Positions 40,091 to 53,629 of a stretch of 64,000 nt of DNA are shown piece after piece. This stretch comes from Ascarosepion bandense (Eukaryota; Mollusca; Cephalopoda; Sepiida; Sepiidae), in the NCBI GenBank assembly GCA_037127315.1, contig JBBBDQ010001270.1, forward strand, positions 1,677,001 to 1,741,000. Reading direction: 5' to 3'. The notes under the pieces are model-generated. The model did no database searches. It was given only the letters and a program-made list of their open reading frames with translations, and was not told the DNA's origin. Each line of letters opens with the position of its first letter. Position 1 is the stretch's first letter. The translations under genes and the position numbers were made by a program.

Positions 40091-40720
40091 CTAAAATCGG
40101 TAAATTTTTGTTTTGTTCCCCGAAAGCCTTTACCCCTTCCAATATTTCCAAAACATCCTTATTTCCGTGTAAATGTAAATGCTGAACTCCAATCGATATT
40201 GATGAAACCTACCTTTTTTCAAGTTTTCGATATTGATGAAACCTACCTGTTTTCAAGTTTACAACCAGAAAAATATCGAACTTCTTTTCGCTGTTTATCT
40301 CACCCCGTAACCATGCTTCAAAAAATGTTATTCACTGCAGAATGACTGTACGCGTAGTTTGCCAATTTTTCGACCAATTTTCTTCCTTTTTGCAATTAAT
40401 ACGCGGAAATTCAGTTCCGAACCCAAACAAATCTCGGAGTATTTGCTAAAAGGAAGTAAACGGGAGCCGAAATAAGTATTCTACGTCTCAAGTCATTCAG
40501 CGGTGAATTAGTGAGAACAGCGGTAAGGGGTGAGATATAGCCCGATTTTTTTCTGGTCGATAACAGGAAAAAAGGTAGGTTTCTTCAATAAACAATTATC
40601 GATTTGAGTTCAGCATATACATTTGCACGTAATTAAGGAAGTTTAGGAAGGATTTGACGGGGTAAAGGCCTTCAGGGAACAAAACAAAAACTTACCCTAA
40701 AATCAAATGAACGATTTTAG
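40091..40720. mobile_element. Foldback element with ~210 bp arms
   Basis: Left arm (about 40,091-40,320) and right arm (about 40,510-40,720) are inverse copies. Landmarks on the left: TTTTTGTTTTGTTCCC, AAAGCCTTTACCCC, ATGCTGAACTCCAATCGATA, GAAACCTACCTTTTTTC, TATCTCACCCC. The left arm holds an extra 40 bp tandem duplication (CGATATTGATGAAACCTACC twice). No coding region. Confidence 0.65.
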
Positions 40721-40734
40721 GTTAAAACTGTAGA

Positions 40735-40830
40735 GATTAAATATGAACTGGAAAGACAACATCGAATCAACCTCTAAATCTACTGATAGAAAAGTCGGTT
40801 CACTATGACGTGCTGTTGTCTGCGAACGAC
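40735..40830 (+). pseudogene. LINE-A fragment
   Basis: MNWKDNIESTSKSTDRKVGS matches LKWNDYIESIAKSAAKKVGS of other LINE-A copies. Only ~30 codons. It abuts GC-richer sequence to about 41,040 that I do not recognise. Confidence 0.55.
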
Positions 40831-41176
40831 ACGGCATCGTCTGGCGCACTTCCAATCACACGGCAAGTCGTCTCGAGTCTGACCACGCCCGTACATCGTT
40901 GCACATCCAACGATGTCGGCACTTCGTCGCGCTTACCGACCATGTCAGCATGTCGTTTCGCGTACGAACTTTGTCGATCTCGCTCGCTAAAGGCCAGCCA
41001 GCTGTCAATTTTCTCTCGACAGAATCTGTTTTTCACATTTATAAGTTTACTATTTTTCCCGCGTACCGCATATCGCTGTCACATTTTGTCTCTTGCTTCT
41101 GTTATGTATCTGCAACCATAGCTCACCGTAATCACTAATGCGATCGCAAAAAAGAGCAAACAGTGTAAGAGAACTC
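40831..41176. other. Unrecognised GC-richer block
   Basis: About 200 bp (40,840-41,040) are clearly less AT-rich than the flanks and rich in CG dinucleotides (TCGTCTCGAG, CGCGTACGAAC, TCTCGCTCGC). No coding match. Origin unknown. Confidence 0.4.
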
Positions 41177-41491
41177 TTGCAGCATTCAGTACTCTCAGCA
41201 CACAATGCACAAATCTTGCAGCATTCAGTACTCTCAGCACACAATGCACAAATCTTGCAGCATTCAGTACTCTTAGCACACAATGCACAAATCTTGCAGC
41301 ATTCAGTACTCTCAGCACACAATGCACAAATCTTGCAGCATTCAGTACTCTTAGCACACAATGCACAAATCTTGCAGCATTCAGTACTCTCAGCACACAA
41401 TGCACAAATCTTGCAGCATTCAGTACTCTCAGCACACAATGCACAAATCTTGCAGCATTCAGTACTCTCAGCACACAATGCACAAATCTTA
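41177..41491. repeat. 39 bp minisatellite, eight units
   Basis: The unit reads AGCATTCAGTACTCTCAGCA, CACAATGCACAAATCTTGC. Because 39 is divisible by three and the unit lacks stops in several frames, it yields open frames on both strands (LQHSVLSAHNAQI plus; CALCAESTECCKI and RFVHCVLRVLNAA minus). Two units have CTTAG instead of CTCAG, third and fifth, implying block duplication. Confidence 0.95.
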
Positions 41492-41779
41492 GGTAACGCA
41501 AAGTGTAGCCATGCGCAATCAGTCCCAGCCAAAGTAGAAAGCAAAATACTTTGCTCCCCCGAGAGTTTAGAAAAACTGCAAGCACGATTCTCAGTAGAGG
41601 CAAATCGCCAAAACCTTCTGATCCAGAATTACTCTCATCCACCTCAGATAGGCTAAGCTCTTTCTTAATCCACGTTAGACGACAACGATCATCTACTTAT
41701 TCCCCACTCCCACTATTATCTATTATTAATATCTCTATTCGGATTATTATGTTTCCAGACTTATCTAAAGCTTATCAAT

Positions 41780-42420
41780 ATTGTTTAACTGTTGCTTGAA
41801 AAAGAAATATTTCCAAAGTTTCAAGAAAGTGTCAGGTGTATTTCCTGCTTACAAGATTGTGGGTAAGCACTCATCTCCATTGCAATATCACCCCATTAAC
41901 AGTCTTAGTATAAACAGCAATTCTTTTGATATTATTGTTCAAATAAAAGTTGTTGAACGCCTCAATTTAACATTCACCCGAGCGACAAACAGTATAAATT
42001 TCGCCCATCTAGATCTACTGCTGATGTCCTCATCATTGAAGCGCTTGTTAATAAATTAACTATGAGAGCGATCGCAACAGCTTTTGACACGGTGAGAGAT
42101 AAACGCTCTACTTTGATATATCCGGAAAAAATAATTTCAAATATCTGCTTTTTTTTTATGAGATAATTCTGTAAAAATTATCCTTAATGACCGGTTATTC
42201 AAGCTCATAAAACCGACGCATTAGTCTCCTAATACTCTCTCATTAGCCCTATTCTCTTTCTGCTCTATATTAACGGTCGGCTAAGGAACTTTCTCAAATA
42301 ATGAGTACATATCTATTCAGATGACACCACAGTTTATGGAAGCACCAGTAAAAATCTAGATGTTCTCTTTTGCGATCTTGCTCTAAAAAATCAATGGTGG
42401 AAAAAACCGATCGCAATATT
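41780..42420 (+). pseudogene. LINE-A reverse transcriptase domain, decayed
   Basis: The plus strand reads, over several shifts, KKVSGVFPAYKIVGKHSSPL, QYHPINSLSINSNSFDIIVQ (usual YRPISLLxxxxKIFExI), IVQIKVVERLN, LFSFCSILT (FLLYIN region), and SDDTTVYGSTSKNLDVL (catalytic YADD region, first Asp-Asp kept). Upstream and downstream parts of the element are absent. Same order and wording as LINE-A at 14,100-15,365. Confidence 0.65.
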
Positions 42421-42773
42421 AAACCAACGTGATAATTTTTTTATCATCGCAAAGCATTTCTTTCTTCCAATCCTGATGGGTCTATTTTCAACGAGACTCA
42501 TTGCCCTGATTGTCTATTTGTGTTGTGGCGAAACTTCGCCTCAAAGTTGTAGTTGGTCAGAATTAAGATACTGAACACAGAATGTAGGTTCAAAACAGTG
42601 TAATTAGTATAACAAGAACAATAGGTAAAAAATAAAGTGTTAGTAATAAGTAAATAAAAATAAATAAGTCCGAACGGTACAATTACTCTGCTTATTGCCT
42701 GAATCATAGCTGGCTTTAACTGCTGTTAACAGTATTTGTCTCCCCACTTAAGAAAAATATGGTACAATACGTT

Positions 42774-42815
42774 TTTAATGTGGGTAATCCGGGCCATATA
42801 GCCCGGGAAAAAATT
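42774..42815 (+). pseudogene. Zinc-knuckle-like remnant
   Basis: FNVGNPGHIARE has the spacing of a retroelement CCHC knuckle (CxxCGxxGHxxxxC), with two of the Cys changed (V, K). Too short to assign to an element class. Confidence 0.3.
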
Positions 42816-42819
42816 TATG

Positions 42820-43520
42820 TCTAATTTTCCTCCGGCAAGACTCTACTCTTCGGCGAAGCCTCGACTGGGTTATTGCTCTCAGCCCGAAGGCAGGGAGTTC
42901 GACAATGCGCAAAGCATACTAAATTACCGATAAATGTCTCTCGGAAGTCACGCAGGTAATTATATATATTAAGAGGAAGAGTCCATTCCATGTAGAATGA
43001 CACCATAACAGTTTGGATTCACATACATGGCACAAAACCGTCTGAATGATGTCACAAATAGTGACGGAGTGACCACACTGTGAAATTTCTAAATCCTCAC
43101 TGATATGATGACTATTGAAAACAGACTAGACATGTATTTTAACAAAGGAACCTGTCAACGAGCGGATATAAATTGCCCATAGGATTGTAATGTTTCTTAA
43201 AAAAATAATTTCAAAAACTGTCATATTTTAAGGATTTTTAAACTGAAGTAACGAAAATGTGGAAAACTTAAAACTACGATTATCTATGTTGTGATAGTAG
43301 CGTTGGGTATGATAAAGATATGTACCGAAAATCACTTGGGCACAGTTCATGGATACATCAGCATCTCAGAGCTACAAACGATTACTTTGCATGTCATCCG
43401 CAAAGCCCTAACCTTCTAAAAAAAAAAGCCAAAATGTGTATAAATAATTCTTATACAGTGACCCCTTGTTTACTCATAGGCCCCAATTGGGAGTTGCTAA
43501 TTAAGCACTTTTAAATTACT
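42820..43520. other. No recognisable feature
   Basis: Unremarkable AT-rich sequence with short frames only. Confidence 0.6.
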
Positions 43521-43532
43521 CTCTGGTAAGAT

Positions 43533-43588
<56 letters not shown>
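43533..43588. repeat. (CA)n(TA)n microsatellite
   Basis: Direct reading of CA then TA dinucleotides. Confidence 0.95.
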
Positions 43589-43589
<1 letters not shown>

Positions 43590-43594
43590 GTACA

Positions 43595-43867
43595 CAATAA
43601 TAATAATAAAGGCAAAGAGAAAATTGCGAAAACTAATGTTGCCAGCATCTGTCTTCAGATAGATGTTGCAGCGCCAGCTGAAAAATACATCTTTGAAAGC
43701 GTTTGAAATACTAAATAAAATACAAGTATATCGAAATAGCAATCAGTAAAGTGTATCTTTCCAAGATAACATCGTTGTATGGTGTTATTGTGGTTTAAGT
43801 TATAGCATCATAAGGAGCGAATTAATATATAGACAAAATTTCTGGAAATCCGAAAATATGTAAATTG

Positions 43868-43898
<31 letters not shown>

Positions 43899-44015
43899 AA
43901 ATATAAATTCATACTCATGGGAACTTCTCAACTCTTGCTTGGATTTTTCCCCATGTAATGATCACAATTACATTGTTCTTTCGGAATGCATGGGAACCCA
44001 TCTATTTCATTGCGG
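43595..44015. other. No gene; A-rich tract at 43,868-43,895
   Basis: A 25-base A run lies near 43,870; otherwise nothing recognised. Confidence 0.6.
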
Positions 44016-44019
44016 TCAT

Positions 44020-44312
44020 CGCTCCCATATTCTTGCTTTCCTGACGGCTACAACCTCCAGAAATTTAAATGCAATGTCAATACACATCTACTGACCACTA
44101 GACTCTAGCCCTTCCCCCACCCCGTATATCCTTCCTTCTTTCTCTCCCCCCTTGCAACTGTCATTACACCTGCATTCTCATCTTTCTATTGCTTCTTTCT
44201 AATTGGTTTGTAATCCTCTTCTCCCTCCTCTAATTAATTTTCTTTCAGTTATGTAGCCCCCCGCACATCAGTGGCTTTTACGCCTTGCCCGGAGTGAAAT
44301 GATAAAAAAAAT
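44020..44312 (+). pseudogene. LINE-A extreme 3' end
   Basis: PYSCFPDGYN-type coding end (ATTCTTGCTTTCCTGACGGC, TACAACCTCCAG) then the 3' UTR and tail CCCCCCGCACATCAGTGGC, GCCTTGCCCGGAGTGAAATG, ATAAAAAA. It closely matches 30,490-30,780. It is the last unique feature before the satellite. Confidence 0.8.
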
Positions 44313-44934
44313 GTTACACTACACAAAGCAAAAAGTGAAAACACAATAATAATAATCGTTTGTAGAGGCATGGTTTAAAAAAAATTTGGAACATTTTTTA
44401 CGAAATTGCGATTCATACAAAATCGGAATTCATATAAGACCGTCCTTTATACGAAATCGGAATTCATACAAGACCGTCCTTTATACGAAATCGGAATTCA
44501 TACAAGACCGTCCATTATACGAAATCGGAATTCATACAAGACCGTCCTTTATACGAAATCGGAATTCATACAAGACCGTCCTTTATACGAAATCGGAATT
44601 CATACAAGACCGTCCTTTATACGAAATCGGAATTCATACAAGACCGTCCTTTATACGAAATCGGAATTCATACAAGACCGTCCTTTATACGAAATCGGAA
44701 TTCATACAAGACCGTCCTTTATACGAAATCGGAATTCATACAAGACCGTCCTTTATACGAAATCGGAATTCATACAAGACCGTCCTTTATACGAAATCGG
44801 AATTCATACAAGACCGTCCTTTATACGAAATCGGAATTCATACAAGACCGTCCTTTATACGAAATCGGAATTCATACAAGACCGTCCTTTATACGAAATC
44901 GGAATTCATACAAGACCGTCCTTTATACAAAATC

Positions 44935-47900
44935 GGAATTCATACAAGACCGTGCTTTATACAAAATCGGAATTCATACAAGACCGTCCTTTATACAAAA
45001 TCGGAATTCATACAAGACCGTCCTTTATACAAAATCGGAATTCATACAAGACCGTCCTTTATACAAAATCGGAATTCATACAAGACCGTCCTTTATACAA
45101 AATCGGAATTCATACAAGACCGTCCTTTATACAAAATCGGAATTCATACAAGACCGTCCTTTATACAAAATCGGAATTCATACAAGACCGTCCTTTATAC
45201 AAAATCGGAATTCATACAAGACCGTCCTTTATACAAAATCGGAATTCATACAAGACCGTCCTTTATACAAAATCGGAATTCATACAAGACCGTCCTTTAT
45301 ACAAAATCGTAATTCATATAAGACCGTCCTTTATACGAAATCGGAATTCATATAAGACCGTCCTTTATACAAAATCGGAATTCATATAAGACCGTCCTTT
45401 ATACGAAATCGGAATTCATACAAGACCGTCCTTTATACGAAATCGGAATTCATACAAGACCGTCCTTTATACGAATCGGAATTCATACAAGACCGTCCTT
45501 TATACGAAATCGGAATTCATACAAGACCGTCCTTTATACAAAATCGGAATTCATACAAGACCGTCCTTTATACGAAATCGGAATTCATACAAGACCGTCC
45601 TTTATACAAAATCGGAATTCATACAAGACCGTCCTTTATACAAAATCGGAATTCATACAAGACCGTGCTTTATACGAAATCGGAATTCATATAAGACCGT
45701 CCTTTATACGAAATCGGAATTCATACAAGACCGTACTTTATACAAAATCGGAATTCATACAAGACCGTCCTTTATGCAAAATCGGAATTCATACAAGACC
45801 GTCCTTTATACAAAATCGGAATTCATACAAGACCGTCCTTTATACGAAATCGGAATTCATACAAGACCGTCCTTTAAACAAAATCGGAATTCCTATAAGA
45901 CCGTCCTTTATACGAAATCGGAATTCATACAAGACCGTCCTTTATACGAAATCGGAATTCATACAAGACCGTCCTTTATACGAAATCGGAATTCATACAA
46001 GACCGTCCTTTATACGAAATCGGAATTCATACAAGACCGTCCTTTATACAAAATCGGAATTCATACAAGACCGTGCTTTATACGAAATCGGAATTCATAC
46101 AAGACCGTGCTTTATACGAAATCTGAATTCATACAAGACCGTCATTTATACGAAATCGGAATTCATACAAGACCGTCCTTTATACGAAATCGGAATTCAT
46201 ACAAGACCGTGATTTATACGAAATCGGAATTCATATAAGACCGTCCTTTATACAAAATCGGAATTCATACAAGACCGTCCTTTATACGAAATCGGAATTC
46301 ATACAAAACCGTCCTTTATACAAAATCGGAATTCATATAAGACCGTCCTTTATACAAAATCGGAATTCATATAAGACCGTCCTTTATCCAAAATCGGAAT
46401 TCATATAAGACCGTCCTTTATACGAAATCGGAATTCATACAAGACCGTCCTTTATACGAAATCGGAATTCATACAAGACCGTCCTTTATACGAAATCGGA
46501 ATTCATACAAGACCGTCCTTTATGCAAAACCGGAATTCATACAAGACCGTGCTTTATACAAAATCGGAATTCATACAAGACCGTCCTTTATACAAAATCG
46601 GAATTCATACAAGACCGTCCTTTATACAAAATCGGAATTCATACAAGACCGTCCTTTATACAAAATCGGAATTCATACAAGACCGTCCTTTATACAAAAT
46701 CGGAATTCATACAAGACCGTCCTTTATACAAAATCGGAATTCATACAAGACCGTCCTTTATACAAAATCGGAATTCATACAAGACCGTCCTTTATACAAA
46801 ATCGGAATTCATACAAGACCGTCCTTTATACAAAATCGGAATTCATACAAGACCGTCCTTTATACAAAATCGGAATTCATACAAGACCGTCCTTTATACA
46901 AAATCGGAATTCATACAAGACCGTCCTTTATACAAAATCGTAATTCATATAAGACCGTCCTTTATACGAAATCGGAATTCATATAAGACCGTCCTTTATA
47001 CAAAATCGGAATTCATATAAGACCGTCCTTTATACGAAATCGGAATTCATACAAGACCGTCCTTTATACGAAATCGGAATTCATACAAGACCGTCCTTTA
47101 TACGAATCGGAATTCATACAAGACCGTCCTTTATACGAAATCGGAATTCATACAAGACCGTCCTTTATACAAAATCGGAATTCATACAAGACCGTCCTTT
47201 ATACGAAATCGGAATTCATACAAGACCGTCCTTTATACAAAATCGGAATTCATACAAGACCGTCCTTTATACAAAATCGGAATTCATACAAGACCGTCCT
47301 TTATACAAAATCGGAATTCATATAAGACCGTCCTTTATACAAAATCGGAATTCATATAAGACCGTCCTTTATACGAAATCGGAATTCATACAAGACCGTC
47401 CTTTATACGAAATCGGAATTCATACAAGACCGTCCTTTATACGAAATCGGAATTCATACAAGACCGTCCTTTATACAAAATCGGAATTCATACAAGACCG
47501 TGCTTTATACAAAATCGGAATTCATACAAGACCGTCCTTTATACAAAATCGGAATTCATACAAGACCGTCCTTTATACAAAATCGGAATTCATACAAGAC
47601 CGTCCTTTATACAAAATCGGAATTCATACAAGACCGTCCTTTATACAAAATCGGAATTCATACAAGACCGTCCTTTATACAAAATCGGAATTCATACAAG
47701 ACCGTCCTTTATACAAAATCGGAATTCATACAAGACCGTCCTTTATACAAAATCGGAATTCATACAAGACCGTCCTTTATACAAAATCGGAATTCATACA
47801 AGACCGTCCTTTATACAAAATCGGAATTCATACAAGACCGTCCTTTATACAAAATCGGAATTCATACAAGACCGTCCTTTATACAAAATCGTAATTCATA

Positions 47901-48825
47901 CAAGACCGTCCTTTATACAAAATCGTAATTCATATAAGACCGTCCTTTATACGAAATCGGAATTCATATAAGACCGTCCTTTATACAAAATCGGAATTCA
48001 TATAAGACCGTCCTTTATACGAAATCGGAATTCATACAAGACCGTCCTTTATACGAAATCGGAATTCATACAAGACCGTCCTTTATACGAATCGGAATTC
48101 ATACAAGACCGTCCTTTATACGAAATCGGAATTCATACAAGACCGTCCTTTATACAAAATCGGAATTCATACAAGACCGTCCTTTATACGAAATCGGAAT
48201 TCATACAAGACCGTCCTTTATACAAAATCGGAATTCATACAAGACCGTCCTTTATACAAAATCGGAATTCATACAAGACCGTCCTTTATACAAAATCGGA
48301 ATTCATACTAGACCGTCCTTTATACGAAATCGGAATTCATACAAGACCGTCCTTTATACGAAATCGGAATTCATACAAGACCGTCCTTTATACAAAATCG
48401 GAATTCATACAAGACCGTCCTTTATACAAAATCGGAATTCATATAAGACCGTCCTTTATACAAAATCGGAATTCATATAAGACCGTCCTTTATACGAAAT
48501 CGGAATTCATACAAGACCGTCCTTTATACGAAATCGGAATTCATACAAGACCGTCCTTTATACGAAATCGGAATTCATACAAGACCGTCCTTTATACAAA
48601 ATCGGAATTCATACAAGACCGTGCTTTATACAAAATCGGAATTCATACAAGACCGTCCTTTATACAAAATCGGAATTCATACAAGACCGTCCTTTATACA
48701 AAATCGGAATTCATACAAGACCGTCCTTTATACAAAATCGGAATTCATACAAGACCGTCCTTTATACAAAATCGGAATTCATACAAGACCGTCCTGTATA
48801 CAAAATCGGAATTCATACAAGACCG
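44935..48825. repeat. Higher-order repeat region of the 34 bp satellite
   Basis: Landmark variants recur in fixed order: GTGCTTTATACAAAATC (44,952; 46,549; 47,500; 48,621), then 10-13 ATACAAAATC units, then ATCGTAATTCATATAAG (45,303; 46,934; 47,919), then a 33-base unit ACGAATCGG (45,471; 47,102; 48,088). Spacings of 1631 bp (47 x 34 + 33) and 985 bp (28 x 34 + 33) show duplication of multi-unit blocks. Confidence 0.85.
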
Positions 48826-51800
48826 TCGCTTTATACAAAATCAAGATTCATACAGACCGTCCTTTATACAAAGTCGGAATTCATACAAGACCGTCCTTTA
48901 TACAAAAAATCGGAATTCATACACAGAACCGTCCTTTATACAAAATCGGAATTCATACAAGACAATCCTTTATACAAAATCGAATTCATACAAGACCGTC
49001 AACACATACAAAATCGTAATTTATATAAGTTTAATCGCTTTATACGAAATCGGAATTCATATAAGACCGTCCTTTATACAAAATCAGGAATTCATATAAG
49101 ACCGTCCTTTATACGAAATCGGAATTCATACAAGACCGTCCTTTATACGAAATCGGAATTCATACAAGACCGTCTTTATACGAATCGGAATTCATACAAG
49201 ACCGTCAACATACAGAATCGGAATTCATACAAGACCGTCCTTTATGCAAAATCAGGATTCATACAAGACCGTCCTTTATACCCGAAATCGAATTCGCCTG
49301 AGATATCCTTTACTACAAAATCAGATTCATACAAGACCGTCCTTTATACAAAATCGGAATTCTTCAGACCGTGCTTTATACGAAATCGGAATTCGTATAA
49401 GACCGTCCTTTATACGAAATCAGATTCATACAAGACCGTACTTTATACAAAATCGGAATTCATACAAGACCGTCCTTTATGCAAAATCAAATTCCATACA
49501 AGTTCGTCCTTTGTAAAAATCAGATTCGCCACAAGACCGTCCTTTATACGAAATCAGAATTCGCATACAAGACCGTCCTTTAAACAAAATCGAATTCCTA
49601 TAAGACCGTCCTTCTTCGAAATCGAATTCGTACAAGACCGTCCATTGTACGAAATCAGAATTCATACAAGACCGTCCTTTATACGAAATCCAGATTCTTA
49701 CCAAGACCGTCGCTGTACGAAGTCGGAATTCCTGCAAGACCGTCCTTTATACAAAATCGGAATTCATACAAGACCGTGGCTGGCGAAATCGGAATTCATG
49801 CAAGACCGTACTTTATACGAAATCTGAATTCATACAAGACCGTCATTTATACGAATCAGAATTCATACAAGACCGTCCTTTATACGAAATCCAAATTCAT
49901 ACAAGACCGTGATTTATACGAAATCGGAATTCATGTAAGACCGTCCTTTATACAAAATCGGAATTCTGCAAGACCGTCCTTTATACGAAATCGGAATTCA
50001 TACAAGACCGTCCATTATACAAATCGGAATTCATATAAGACCGTCCTTTACTACAAATCGGAATTCATATAAGACCGTCCTTTATACAAAATCGGAATTC
50101 TGCAGACCGTCCTTTATACAAAATCAGAATTCATGCAAGACCGTGCTTTATACAAAATCGGAATTCATACAAGACCGTCCTTTATGCAATCCAGATTCAT
50201 ACAAGACCGTCATTTTATACAAAATCAAATTCATACAAAGAGACCGTCACTTCCATACTAAAATCGGAATTCATACAAGACCGTCCTTTATACAAAATCG
50301 GAATTCATACAAGACCGTCCTTTATACAAAATCAAATTCATACAAGACCGTCCTTTATACAAAATCAAATTCATACAAGACCGTCCTTTATACAAAATCG
50401 GAATTATACAAGACCGTCAACACCATACAAAATCGGAATTCACCGCTACAAGAGATAGTACTTTATACCAAAATCGGAATTCATACAAGACGTCTGTTGC
50501 TACAAAATCGGAATTCATACAAGACCGTCCTTTATTAAAATCGTGATTCACTGCAAGACGAAGTCAACTTTATACGAAATCAAGATTCATATAAGACAAT
50601 CGCTTTATACAAAATCGGAATTCATATAAGACCGTCTTGCCTGCGAAATCTAGATTCATACAAGACCGTCCTTTGCCTGCAAGAATCGGAATTCCTTTAA
50701 GACCGTCAGCATACGAATCGAATTCACTTTAGAATAATCCTTTATACGAAATCGGAATTCATACAAGACCGTCCTTTGTAAATCGGAATTCATGCAAGAC
50801 CGTCCTTTATACAGAGTGAATTCATACAAGACGTCCTTTATACTGAAATCGGAATTCATACAAGACCGTCCTTTATACAAAGTCAAATTCATACAAGACC
50901 GTGCTTTGCTACGAATCAGATTCTGTGTCAGACCGTCCTTTATACGAAATCAGATTCGCCTGAGACCGTACTTTATACAAGGAATCCAAGATTCATACAA
51001 GACCGTCCTTTGTACAGATCAGATTCATACAAGACCGTCCTTTATACAAATCTAGATTCATACAAGACCGTCCTTTATACGAAATCAGATTCATACAAGA
51101 CCGTCCTTTAAACAAAATGGATTCTATAAGACCGTCCTTTATACGAAATCGGAATTCATACAAGACCGTCCGTTATACGAAATCAGGTTACTTAGAGACG
51201 TCCTTTATACGGTGAGTTGTACAAGACCGTCCTTTATACAGAAGATAAGTTCCTTTAAAGACCGTCGACACAACAAAATCGGAATTCATGGGGACCGTGC
51301 TTTATACAGAATCGGAGTTAAAGCTACGGACCATTGACACCTGCAAGAATCTGATTCATACAAGACCGTCGTTTGAAATCGAATTCATACAAGACCGTCC
51401 TTTATGAAGAATCTGGAATTCATACAAGACCGTGATTTATACGAATCGGAGATTCGCATAAGACTGGCTCCTTTATACAAAATCGAGTTGTACAAGACCA
51501 TCCTTTACTTTGGTCAAGATTCATACTGGGACAGATCCTTTATACAAGATCCAGATTCATATAAGACCGTCACTTTATACAAAGTCTGAATTCATATAAG
51601 ACAATCGCTTTATACAAATCGGAGGATTCATACAAGGGGACAAGTAGCACCATACCAGAGTGAATTCACATACAGGACAAGTAGCTATGCAAATCAGATT
51701 CATACAAGACCATTATTTCCTTTGAGAATCGAATTCATATAAGACCGTCCTTTATACAAAATCGGAATTCATACAAGACCGTGCTTTATACGAAATCGGA

Positions 51801-52780
51801 ATTCGTGAGACTGCGTGCTTTGTATACTGAAATCGGAATTCGTACAAGACCGTGCTTTATACGAAAGTCTGAATTCATACAAGACCGTCATTTATACGAA
51901 ATCTGAATTCATATGAGACCGTCCTTTATGCAAGTCTGAGTTCGCCACAAGACTAGCGGTTATACGAAATCAAATTCATATAAGACCGTCCTTTATAAAA
52001 TCGGAATTCATACAAGACCGTCCTTTATACGAAATCGGAATTCATACAAGACCGTCCTTTATACAAAATCGGAATTCGTATAAGACCGTCCTTTGTAAGA
52101 GTCGGAATTCGCCAAGACCGTCCTTTATACAGAATCGGAATTCACACAAGACCGTCCTTTATACGAAATCGGAATTCACACAAGACCGTCCTTTATGAAA
52201 TCGAAATTCATACAAGACCGTCCTTTATACAAAATCGGAGTTCGCCACAAGACCAAGTAGCACCTGAAATCGAATTCATACAAGACCGTGCTTTATGCAG
52301 AAATCGGAATTCATGCAAGACCGTCCTTTATACCGAAATCGAATTCATACAAGACCGTCCTTTATACGAAATCGGAATTCATATTACAAGACCGTCCTTT
52401 ATACGAAATCGGAATTCATACAAGACCGTCCTTTATACAAAATCAAATTCATACAAGACCGTCCTTTATACAAGAATCGGAATTCATACAAGACCGTCCT
52501 TTATACGAAATCCGGAATTCATATAAGACCGTCCTTTATACAAAATCGGATTTCATACAAAGACCGTCCTTTATACAAAATCGGAATTCTTCAAGACCGT
52601 CCAACCTGCAAAATCGGAATTCATACAAGACCGTCCTTTATACGAAATCGGAATTCATACAAGACCGTCCTTTATACAAAATCGGAATTCATACAAGACC
52701 GTCCTTTATACGAAATCGAGAATTCATACAAAACCAAGTAACTGTACAAAATCGAATTCATGCAAGACCGTCCTTTATAT
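48826..52780. repeat. Irregular part of the 34 bp satellite
   Basis: Units are still recognisable but carry insertions, deletions and odd replacement strings (TCAACACATAC, TTCGCCACAAG, AAGTAGCACC) at a density far above the flanking regions. See the finding on possible assembly error. Confidence 0.85.
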
Positions 52781-53629
52781 AAAATCGGAATTCATACAAG
52801 ACCGTCCTTTATACGAAATCGGAATTCATAAAAGACCGTCCTTTATACGAAATCGGAATTCATACAAGACCGTCCTTTATACGAAATCGGAATTCATACA
52901 AGACCGTCCTTTATACGAAATCGGAATTCATACAAGACCGTCCTTTATACGAAATCGGAATTCATATAAGACCGTCCTTTATACAAAATCGGAATTCATA
53001 CAAGACCGTCCTTTATACAAAATCGGAATTCATACAAGACCGTCCTTTATACAAAATCGGAATTCATACAAGACCGTCCTTTATACAAAATCGGAATTCA
53101 TACAAGACCGTCCTTTATACAAAATCGGAATTCATACAAGACCGTCCTTTATACAAAATCGGAATTCATACAAGACCGTCCTTTATACAAAATCGTAATT
53201 CATATAAGACCGTCCTTTATACGAAATCGGAATTCATATAAGACCGTCCTTTATACAAAATCGGAATTCATATAAGACCGTCCTTTATACGAAATCGGAA
53301 TTCATACAAGACCGTCCTTTATACGAAATCGGAATTCATACAAGACCGTCCTTTATACGAATCGGAATTCATACAAGACCGTCCTTTATACGAAATCGGA
53401 ATTCATACAAGACCGTCCTTTATACAAAATCGGAATTCATACAAGACCGTCCTTTATACGAAATCGGAATTCATACAAGACCGTCCTTTATACAAAATCG
53501 GAATTCATACAAGACCGTCCTTTATACAAAATCGGAATTCATACAAGACCGTGCTTTATACGAAATCGGAATTCATATAAGACCGTCCTTTATACGAAAT
53601 CGGAATTCATACAAGACCGTACTTTTATA

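Noticed and set aside
41050..41656. 164-187 codon frames with Cys-rich repeats as a possible secreted or metallothionein-like protein
   Set aside because: Produced by the 39 bp minisatellite on both strands; flanking residues show no gene structure.
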